From Syntrophaceae bacterium (lineage in GTDB: Bacteria > Desulfobacterota > SM23-61), in contig PMCE01000274.1 in NCBI GenBank assembly GCA_003154025.1, forward strand, positions 4,232 to 16,026: a DNA stretch of 11,795 nucleotides, in the 5' to 3' direction. Shown piece by piece: positions 6,470-11,795 of the stretch. Position 1 is the stretch's first letter. The number at the start of each line of letters is the position of its first letter. The position numbers and the translations under genes were made by a program. The notes below the pieces were generated by a model. The model was not told the origin of the DNA and searched no databases. It saw nothing but the letters and a program-made list of their open reading frames with translations.

Positions 6470-7738
6470 CTATTTTTCCTCTCCAGGAATGAGCCTGGCC
6501 CTCCTGCGACCGGTCCCCCGCTCCGACAGGTTCGGGGACATGAGGCGGAAGGAAGGCTTGATTAATCTTTCGACTTGGGAACGGGAATCTCCGCCCTGGA
6601 TCATCCGGTGATGCAGAGGTCCCGCACCGGTAATGTCTCCCACCAGCGCTCCTCCGGTGATTCGACCCTCCCGCAGGAAGACTTGGCGAAGGAGGCCTTC
6701 CGAGGGCGTCGCATAAAGGATCTCCTCGGACCCCTCCGCGAAGGCCCCCAGCATGTTGAGGGCGAGACCCTGAAGGTTCATGGAGTTTACCCGGGTCAAT
6801 GCTTTGAGGGGGAGGGGGTTCGACCGGTACAGGTTCGCGGCAGCCAGTTTCCCCTGGGAAACCGCCTGGGGCCAGGTCCAGGGGGTGTACGTCTTCCCGT
6901 CCGGAGTGAGAATCGTGACCGCATCGCCGGCGGCAAAAATCCTTGGATTCTTTGTCTGGAGGGCGGCGGAAACCCGCAGCTTTCCTTCTTCCAACAACCC
7001 GGAACTTTCGAGGAAAGAGATATTGGGGGCTGACCCGATCGCCAGAAGCAGGGCATCGCAGGGGATCCATTGCCCTCCTGCTTTTGCCCTTTTAATCTTT
7101 CCGGTCTCACCCTCAACGGACTCGAGGGTCTGGCCCAGGTAGAGGTCGATGCCCATCCGGCGGAAGTGCTCTTCTATATATTTCGCTGTTTCTGTTCTCA
7201 GCGCCTGGGGAAGGAGATGGTCCTCCTTCTCCACAATCGCGATTTGGAATCCGGCGGTCCGGAGGTAAACGGCGGTTTTGACTCCCACGAGTCCGCCGCC
7301 CAGGACCACGATTCTCTGATCCTTGGTAATCCAGTTATGGACCCTCTCGGCTTCAGGGAGGTTGCGGACCGGGAAAACCCCCTCCAGGGAATCGGCCCCT
7401 TCTACACGGGGAATGATGGGCCGGCCTCCCGGAGCCAGGATCAGCCGTTCAAAAGCGATGGTCTCCCCGTCTTCCAGCTGAACCTTCTTCCCTTCTTTGT
7501 CCAGGGATTGAACCTTGGTCCCAGTCTTGACCATCAGCAGGGGATCTTCCGCGAGCTTGAAAAGAGAAAGCTTCTCTTCTTTTACCTGGCCCGCCATATA
7601 CTGAGGGAGCATGGGGCGGCAGGTACCGATGCTCTTTTCCCCTTCGATCAGAGTTACCGATTTCCGGGTCCAGCACTGCCGGCATTGAAGAGCGGCATGA
7701 ATGCCAGCGGGCCCGCTTCCGACGATGACGATGTCCAT
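6470..7738 (-). CDS. FAD-dependent NAD(P)H oxidoreductase (pyridine nucleotide-disulfide oxidoreductase family)
   Basis: Flavoprotein of 422 residues that moves electrons between NAD(P)H and a protein partner, probably a ferredoxin. Seen directly: an N-terminal FAD Rossmann motif GSGPAG (7-12), an NAD(P)-binding GGGLVG (147-152) after a hydrophobic strand, and the late FAD motif AAGDAV (269-274). There is no CxxxxC redox disulfide. A single Cys40 lies in TCRPMLPQYMAG, where relatives usually have a YSRxxLP stretch, and a further pair is in QCRQC (19 and 22). The C-terminal ~30 residues are basic and unlike the core. The ATG at 7738 has AGGAAGAG 8 nt upstream. The order CooF-like, CooS-like, FAD oxidoreductase recalls clostridial CO dehydrogenase loci, where such a protein couples ferredoxin to NAD(P)H. 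That parallel is established for those loci; coupling here is inference. Confidence 0.88.
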   Translation of the reverse strand: MDIVIVGSGPAGIHAALQCRQCWTRKSVTLIEGEKSIGTCRPMLPQYMAGQVKEEKLSLFKLAEDPLLMVKTGTKVQSLDKEGKKVQLEDGETIAFERLILAPGGRPIIPRVEGADSLEGVFPVRNLPEAERVHNWITKDQRIVVLGGGLVGVKTAVYLRTAGFQIAIVEKEDHLLPQALRTETAKYIEEHFRRMGIDLYLGQTLESVEGETGKIKRAKAGGQWIPCDALLLAIGSAPNISFLESSGLLEEGKLRVSAALQTKNPRIFAAGDAVTILTPDGKTYTPWTWPQAVSQGKLAAANLYRSNPLPLKALTRVNSMNLQGLALNMLGAFAEGSEEILYATPSEGLLRQVFLREGRITGGALVGDITGAGPLHHRMIQGGDSRSQVERLIKPSFRLMSPNLSERGTGRRRARLIPGEEK

Positions 7739-7829
7739 AGGAAATACTCTTCCTAAAAGTGCTGCGGTGCCTTACAATCCTTTTAATCTTTTGTACGGCA
7801 ACACGGCAGGACTGCAGAACGGCAGCACT

Positions 7830-9293
7830 CTATTTTATAAACCAATCCAAAATCTCTTCCGCCTGGGCCGGATGGTCATAATGAGTCAGGCTTCCGCCCA
7901 AAGCGGCCAGTTTTTCCTGCAGCAGATTGCGGACTTTTTCGCTTCCCCAGAGGGGCAGCGGTACGGCCACGCTGACCTTCAGGCCCATCCCGGCCAGCCC
8001 AAGGGCTACCCCCAGGTCCTGGCAGCTTTTCATTCCGGTAAAACATACCCCTTTCACATCTTTCACCCGTCCGGAGGCCGCCAGCGCTTTCAGCGCCAGA
8101 ATCGGCCCCTGCTCACCGCCGAGAATCTGGACGGGGGATTTCATTTTTGGGGAGGCAAGGCCCTTTTTGACCATCCATAACGCGCCATCCCCCCAGCTCG
8201 AAACCGCGAACCCCTTGCCCTGGAGGGCGGGGGTTACTTCGGTCGGGATCCAACCCAAGGGGTGGTAGGGATGATCGGCTCCACCGAGAAGGGCCAGTTT
8301 TTTTGCCGGCCCCTTTCGGAAGGATTCTTCCAAAAGCGACGCGCTGCCGGCCGCCTCGGCTTCTTCCACCAATGAAAGCTGTGGGTTGAAACCGGATTGC
8401 GGCGGGGCCCCTTTACCCTCTTTGACCTTGGCCCCTAGATTCCGCACCGATTTGGGATCCAGCGATGAAGCGGAAGGAATATTCAAGGTTCGGCAGAGCT
8501 CGAGGATGGAGGGATCGGTACCCGGTCCGGCAATCAAGAGCTTGATTTTCCCCGAGCTCAAAACCAGCTCGGATTCCCCCGAAGTGCAGACGCAGGGCAG
8601 GTAACTTCCATCCAGGGGGATGAATTCGCCCAGGGAGATAAGCTGTCCCCCGCCGGAAAGACTTCGGTTGACTTCGGCCAGGACCGCTTTCTGGAATTCA
8701 GAAGACGGCTGCCCACAGACCCCGATGTTGAAATCCTTTTGGGCCAGAAGGCCATAGCCGACAACCAGGGGGAGAGATTTTTTCCGTCCCTGGGACGCAG
8801 CTCCCTTGGCGAGCCAGCCGATCGTCAACAGGGCCAACCGCAAGGACTGGTTGAGCAGACCTTCGGGGGATTCCATGGGTCTCATTAAAAAGGAAGCGGC
8901 GGTCTGAATCTCCGCCGAAGAGATCTGTTCCCCTCCGAGCTTCTTCGAGGCCCGCGAGACCGCATCTTTCAAAGCGGCATCCCAGGAAAGTTCCCTGGCG
9001 GGAGCGGGCATGGCTTCCAGGGCCCCGGAGAGGCTCAGGCGAACCAGAAGCGCGGCAACCATGCCGTCCCGGTCGAGCCCGCAGAGCCCCCGTTCCGGTC
9101 CGCGGCCAAAGGGGTCGATTCGGCAGGGCCCCTGGAGGCAACCGTAAGGGCAGCTCAGCCCCATCCGGAGGAATCCATCCTGCGGCTGGAGTTTTTCGAA
9201 ACGGTCCCAGGTCAGCTTGATTCCTTTCTGGTAGGCGGATTTCAGAAGGTCCTGGCTGATGGGATCGACGGTCTTAACCTGGATTGTTTCCAT
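7830..9293 (-). CDS. Divergent CO dehydrogenase-like (CooS-fold) protein lacking most active-site ligands
   Basis: The N-terminus matches anaerobic CO dehydrogenase catalytic subunits: TVDPISQDLL, WDRFEKLQPQ, then SCPYGCLQGPCRIDPFG and GLCG. Cys48, 52, 57 and 71 fit the four B-cluster ligands. The positions of the dimer-bridging D-cluster cysteines read Asp39 (PQDGF for PQCGF) and Ser47. In the body, VGYGLLAQKDFNIGVCGQP aligns with the GHNP region but lacks the C-cluster His. CVCTSGESE (Cys234, 236) resembles the CCTGNE region, LALLGGADHP lacks the Cys of FAGCNN, SSWGDGALW lacks that of ATGCGAGAL, and MKSCQDLG (Cys424) fits the last ligand. At 487 residues it is far shorter than the usual ~630. 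Oxidation of CO by a normal Ni-Fe C-cluster is therefore unlikely. I infer an electron-transfer or scaffold role, or a different active site. The ATG at 9293 has AAGGAG 11 nt upstream and follows the CooF-like gene after 32 nt. Confidence 0.8.
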   Translation of the reverse strand: METIQVKTVDPISQDLLKSAYQKGIKLTWDRFEKLQPQDGFLRMGLSCPYGCLQGPCRIDPFGRGPERGLCGLDRDGMVAALLVRLSLSGALEAMPAPARELSWDAALKDAVSRASKKLGGEQISSAEIQTAASFLMRPMESPEGLLNQSLRLALLTIGWLAKGAASQGRKKSLPLVVGYGLLAQKDFNIGVCGQPSSEFQKAVLAEVNRSLSGGGQLISLGEFIPLDGSYLPCVCTSGESELVLSSGKIKLLIAGPGTDPSILELCRTLNIPSASSLDPKSVRNLGAKVKEGKGAPPQSGFNPQLSLVEEAEAAGSASLLEESFRKGPAKKLALLGGADHPYHPLGWIPTEVTPALQGKGFAVSSWGDGALWMVKKGLASPKMKSPVQILGGEQGPILALKALAASGRVKDVKGVCFTGMKSCQDLGVALGLAGMGLKVSVAVPLPLWGSEKVRNLLQEKLAALGGSLTHYDHPAQAEEILDWFIK

Positions 9294-9325
9294 AGTCGAT
9301 TAAACTCCTTGCTAATTTGGAAGTA

Positions 9326-9859
9326 TTATTTCAGGTCGAGAAGAAGCAAGCCCTTCTTCTTATTCTCGGCGATTTTTTTGGCTACTTCTAGCCTCCGGTG
9401 TTCGAATATTTTTTCAAACTCCTCCACCTCCACCAGCTCCAGCGCTTTGCAGGGGCAGACTTCCACGCAGACCGGATTGTCCATGAAAGCGCAACGGTCG
9501 CATTTCAGGGCGATCTTCCGGTCCGGCCAGGGGTAAATGACCCCGTAGGGACAGAACATGGTGCAAGTCCAGCAGGCGATGCAGCGGTCCTCCTGGACGA
9601 CCACCAGGTTCGACTTGGGGTCCCGGGTCAAGGCCCCGGTCAGGCAGGCGTCGATGCAGGGAGCGTTTAGGCAGTGGCGGCAATGCATGGGAAGGGGAAA
9701 CGGATTGCTTCCTTCCACGCGGACACGGGCCTTGGGCCGGGGAAATTCCTGGACGGCTTTCAGCAGAGTCTTCCCATCGCTTCCTCTTTCCGCCGCGCAG
9801 TAAAGCTCGCAGGTTCTGCATCCGGTACAACGATCCAAATGGACTCCGATGACCTTCAT
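9326..9859 (-). CDS. CooF/HycB-like polyferredoxin, four [4Fe-4S] clusters
   Basis: Electron-transfer subunit of 177 residues in the family of CooF, HycB and DMSO-reductase B subunits. Sixteen ligand cysteines fall in four groups: Cys11/14/17/21 (CTGCRTCELYC), 60/63/68/72 (CRHCLNAPCIDAC), 93/96/99/103 (CIACWTCTMFC) and 120/123/131/135 (CDRCAFMDNPVCVEVC). That is enough for four cubane clusters. The cluster-rich part ends near residue 140, and a charged, probably helical tail follows. There is no signal peptide, so it is cytoplasmic. The ATG at 9859 has AAAGGAG and GAAGGG upstream. It lies directly before the CooS-like gene, the same partnership as CooF with CooS, and would link that protein to the FAD oxidoreductase or to the ferredoxin modules downstream. 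Confidence 0.88.
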   Translation of the reverse strand: MKVIGVHLDRCTGCRTCELYCAAERGSDGKTLLKAVQEFPRPKARVRVEGSNPFPLPMHCRHCLNAPCIDACLTGALTRDPKSNLVVVQEDRCIACWTCTMFCPYGVIYPWPDRKIALKCDRCAFMDNPVCVEVCPCKALELVEVEEFEKIFEHRRLEVAKKIAENKKKGLLLLDLK

Positions 9860-9929
9860 AAAAACCCTTCACTCCTTTCGAGTGTAAAAAAAGTTCTCCT
9901 TTTTTTCTACCATGACTGGACGGAGGAAT

Positions 9930-10079
9930 AAAGAAAAATTCCAAATTCCAATCCCGCGAAACGCGGGACCAAATTCCAAATAGTCCCCAAACAAAAGGAA
10001 TAAACAAAACCCAAGCGGGTTTTGGTCATCGGGTTTTTTGATTTGGAAATTATTTGGGATTTGGAATTTGAGATTTGGA
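9930..10079. repeat. Degenerate ATTCCAAAT repeats with a CCCGCG hairpin in the pdxA-ferredoxin spacer
   Basis: The 190-bp spacer between the PdxA-like and CooF-like genes contains repeated ATTCCAAAT/ATTTGGAAT units on both strands (about 9938-9950, 9971-9981 and 10041-10079). They surround a perfect CCCGCG-AAA-CGCGGG hairpin (9953-9967). The right-hand units run into the 3' end of the PdxA-like gene and encode its last residues. No gene is visible in the spacer. Confidence 0.5.
10005..10024 (-). terminator. Possible terminator after the PdxA-like gene
   Basis: CAAAACCC (10005-10012) pairs with GGGTTTTG (10017-10024) around a 4-nt loop. On the minus strand the stem is followed by TTTATTCC. 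It lies 25 nt after the stop at 10050. The stem is half A-T and the T-run is weak, so readthrough into the CooF-like gene is quite possible. Confidence 0.4.
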
Positions 10080-11078
10080 GCTTGCCATCCGCACCGCAAC
10101 CCTGAGGGCCGCCTGAAAAGCTCCGATGTCCGCAATCCCCTTACCGGCTATATCATGGGCGGTGCCATGGGCCGGGGTGGTAATGGGGATGGGAAGCCCC
10201 CCGGAGACGGTCACTCCGCGGTCAAACCCAAGGAGTTTGGTGGCGATCTGCCCTTGATCGTGGTACATCGTCACGACGCCGAAAAATTCCCCCTTCCGAG
10301 ATCGGACAAAGATCGTATCCGCGGGGAAAGGCCCCTTGACCTCCATTCCTTCTTGCCTCGCTCTTTCCACCGCAGGCTTAATGATACTCTCCTCTTCCGG
10401 ACCGAAAAGGCCCTTCTCTCCGGCATGAGGATTCAGAGCCGCCACTCCAATCCGCGGGTTTTCGATTCCTCCCCGAAGCATGGCTCGGTGGAGGAGGGTA
10501 ATGGCCCTTAAGATCCGGTCAACCGTGAGTTGACTGCAGATTTCCCGGAAACCGATGTGAGAGGTAACCCGCGAGGTCCACAGGGGGTCCAACACGTTAA
10601 TCTCCCCGAAAAGTTCAGTCTTGGTCAGGTGCGCGAAGTGCTCCAATTCGCCTTTGTAGGGAGATCCCGCCAGGCGCATGGCCTGCTTGTTCAACGGGGC
10701 GAAGACCATGGCCTCTGCCTGCCCGGCCAACACCTGCGGAATGGCCCACTCCAGGTACTCGAGGCATGCCTTTCCGACTTTCGCGTTGACCTCGCCGATC
10801 TTGTATTCTTTCGGGTCCAGGTTGGCCAGGTCAAACATTTCCATCAGGCCGGCCTCCCCCCTGACGTCTCCCCAGCCCTTGCGGATGACGATCTTCAGGG
10901 GGACCCTGGTGAGCTTGATGGCTTCGGCCATCACCCGCGCATCCCCGACGACTGCGGGGAGACAGAGCCGACGGGTCTCTTCGGTATTCATGGCCTTGGC
11001 CACGATCTCCGGGCCGATGCCCGTGGCATCTCCCATGATGACGGCGATTTTGGGACGGTTCGCTTGATTGGAGTCCAA
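10050..11078 (-). CDS. pdxA: PdxA-family NAD-dependent dehydrogenase, probably catabolic rather than vitamin B6 synthesis
   Basis: Cytoplasmic metal- and NAD-dependent hydroxy-acid dehydrogenase related to 4-hydroxythreonine-4-phosphate dehydrogenase, 342 residues. The family start IAVIMGDATGIGPEIVAKA is clear. The three metal-binding histidines are present: in VTSHIGFRE, LNPHAGEKG and MYHDQGQ. Substrate residues differ from E. coli PdxA: the GHTE motif reads GELE (YKGELEHFAHLT), the late GVN reads GVT, and the IRTS segment reads PITT, so the Arg is lost. This argues against a 4-hydroxythreonine-phosphate substrate. PdxA relatives such as TphB act on dihydrodiols in aromatic acid breakdown and also lack GHTE, so an oxidised carbocyclic or hydroxy acid is plausible (inference). 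The start is TTG 11078 with AAGGAG 9 nt upstream; the next ATG lies inside the family start motif. The last ~10 residues (SSKSQIPNPK) are encoded by an intergenic repeat. Confidence 0.87.
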   Translation of the reverse strand: MDSNQANRPKIAVIMGDATGIGPEIVAKAMNTEETRRLCLPAVVGDARVMAEAIKLTRVPLKIVIRKGWGDVRGEAGLMEMFDLANLDPKEYKIGEVNAKVGKACLEYLEWAIPQVLAGQAEAMVFAPLNKQAMRLAGSPYKGELEHFAHLTKTELFGEINVLDPLWTSRVTSHIGFREICSQLTVDRILRAITLLHRAMLRGGIENPRIGVAALNPHAGEKGLFGPEEESIIKPAVERARQEGMEVKGPFPADTIFVRSRKGEFFGVVTMYHDQGQIATKLLGFDRGVTVSGGLPIPITTPAHGTAHDIAGKGIADIGAFQAALRVAVRMASSKSQIPNPK

Positions 11079-11115
11079 GATTTTTTTCTCCTTCTTAAAA
11101 GCGGGAAAAGAGCAA

Positions 11116-11143
11116 GTAGGGGCGATTCATGAATTGCTCCTAC
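11116..11143. repeat. Imperfect 28-bp palindrome (GTAGGGG type)
   Basis: GTAGGGGCGATTCA followed by TGAATTGCTCCTAC forms a 14-bp hairpin with two mismatched positions. It belongs to the same repeat family as 5048-5076 and lies in the 117-bp spacer before the PdxA-like gene. Confidence 0.5.
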
Positions 11144-11167
11144 CCGAGGGTTGCCGGTTCATCCCCC

Positions 11168-11196
11168 GTAGGGGAGGGTTTGAACCCCGCCCCTAC
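11168..11196. repeat. Palindromic GTAGGGG repeat abutting the end of the partial gene
   Basis: GTAGGGGAGGGTTT and AACCCCGCCCCTAC pair with one mismatch. The hairpin touches the stop codon of the partial CGHG/CxC gene and could act as its terminator or 3' stabiliser. No U-run follows. Confidence 0.5.
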
Positions 11197-11795
11197 TAAC
11201 CCACCATCTTTTTCAGAAGCTTGGCGGCCCGGTCCGGGTTGAAGATCCCGCAGAGGCAGGGTTTGGCCAGCTCAATCGCCGCCTTTTCCACGGTGATCTT
11301 TTTCTTCTTCATATCCTCCACCATCTTTTTTACCAGACGCCCGGAAACCAGCCCGTGACCGCACATGGTCACGAATTCCAGGATCTCGGGAGGCCAGAGC
11401 TTCTTGGTATTCCCATGGATCCCCAGGGCAAACTCAATGAGAGGAGGCTTGAGCCCCGCCTTGTTGCAGCACTCAAAGACTTCGTCAAAAAGCCCGGAAA
11501 CCACGATGGAGATACCCTGGTCTTTTTCTTTCAGCTCTTTCATGCAGCCGATCAGGCTTTCCTTATCCTTGAAAACGACCTGGCATCCCACGGTTAGCTT
11601 GTCCATGATCCCCGCGGCGTCCATCAGGTATTTGTTTCCGACCTTGCAGTCGCCGAAGTGAAGGTCCGTGTACTTGGTCATGGTCAGGGCAATCTGCTTC
11701 AGTCTGGGAGCGGCGTTCTTATCGTTGAATCCCCGGGCCACGTGGGCCAGCATGGGAAAGTCGGCCTTCAAACTCGGTAAGTCTCCCGTGCGGTG
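11196..11795 (-). CDS. Unnamed CGHG/CxC family protein, divergent third copy (partial, runs off right edge)
   Basis: The frame is open through base 11795, giving 199 residues in the window. The edge sequence HRTGDLPSL aligns with residues 6-14 (HREGPLDLL) of the two full copies, so only about five residues are missing. The TTG at 11771 and later ATG codons are therefore not real starts. It shares ARGFN, LGIHGNT, MCGHGLVS and PCLCGIFNPDR with the other copies, with Cys (TGC) at the position that is TGA in copy B. It is clearly more diverged elsewhere: richer in Lys and with a shorter C-terminus (LLKKMVG). By analogy with copies A and B, a ferredoxin-domain gene overlapping its start may lie just outside the window (inference). 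Its function is unknown. Confidence 0.82.
   Translation of the reverse strand, partial: HRTGDLPSLKADFPMLAHVARGFNDKNAAPRLKQIALTMTKYTDLHFGDCKVGNKYLMDAAGIMDKLTVGCQVVFKDKESLIGCMKELKEKDQGISIVVSGLFDEVFECCNKAGLKPPLIEFALGIHGNTKKLWPPEILEFVTMCGHGLVSGRLVKKMVEDMKKKKITVEKAAIELAKPCLCGIFNPDRAAKLLKKMVG

Noticed and set aside
5730..7070. 446-residue version of ferredoxin-domain copy B
   Set aside because: The first ~200 residues lie in another frame of the FAD oxidoreductase gene and are Arg/Pro/Gly-rich without homology. The ATG at 6467 with a good ribosome-binding site gives the same length as copy A.
7830..9293. Functional Ni-Fe CO dehydrogenase
   Set aside because: The C-cluster His, most C-cluster cysteines and both D-cluster cysteines are missing, and the protein is much shorter than active enzymes.
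91..11661. Plus-strand open frames across the window
   Set aside because: Each lies opposite a well-supported minus-strand gene or in a repeat spacer. They lack recognisable domains and ribosome-binding sites and show the biased composition of antisense frames.

Overview
The window is a single long minus-strand gene neighbourhood from an anaerobic bacterium. Every gene I can support runs right to left. The abundance of [4Fe-4S] proteins, a carbon-monoxide-dehydrogenase-like electron module, a tripartite tricarboxylate (TTT) uptake system, a predicted selenoprotein and many short hairpin repeats between genes all fit a strict anaerobe. A Desulfobacterota/deltaproteobacterial lineage is my best guess, but it is inference from gene content and no marker gene is present.

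Layout in transcription order (right to left): (1) 11795-11196, a partial third copy of an unnamed ~200-residue Cys-rich family, cut by the window edge; (2) 11078-10050, a PdxA-family dehydrogenase with altered substrate residues; (3) 9859-9326, a CooF/HycB-like ferredoxin with four [4Fe-4S] sites; (4) 9293-7830, a shortened CooS-like protein that keeps the B-cluster cysteines but has lost the D-cluster and most C-cluster ligands; (5) 7738-6470, an FAD/NAD(P)H oxidoreductase; (6) 6467-5730 and 5733-5086, a two-cluster ferredoxin-domain protein followed by a member of the unnamed family; (7) 4950-4213 and 4216-3569, a second copy of the same pair; (8) a terminator-like palindrome and a ~500-bp spacer; (9) 3054-1, the TTT transporter genes tctC, tctB and tctA, with tctA running off the left edge.

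The central finding is in copy (6). Its reading frame appears to stop at a TGA at 5163-5161. That TGA sits exactly where the neighbouring paralogue has Cys191 and where the third copy also has Cys. Translation past it gives a conserved tail and ends at 215 residues, the same length as the paralogue. About 19 nt after the TGA lies a hairpin with loop GGUC whose apical 12 nt equal, as I recall them, those of the E. coli fdhF SECIS element. I therefore annotate it as a selenoprotein, with a Cys-containing twin encoded immediately downstream.

Working model (inference): the TTT system imports an organic, probably carboxylic, acid. The PdxA-like enzyme oxidises an intermediate. The CooF-like, CooS-like and FAD proteins pass electrons between NAD(P)H, ferredoxin and the two ferredoxin/selenoprotein pairs, which may carry out an undescribed redox step. 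I recognise no substrate or complete pathway.
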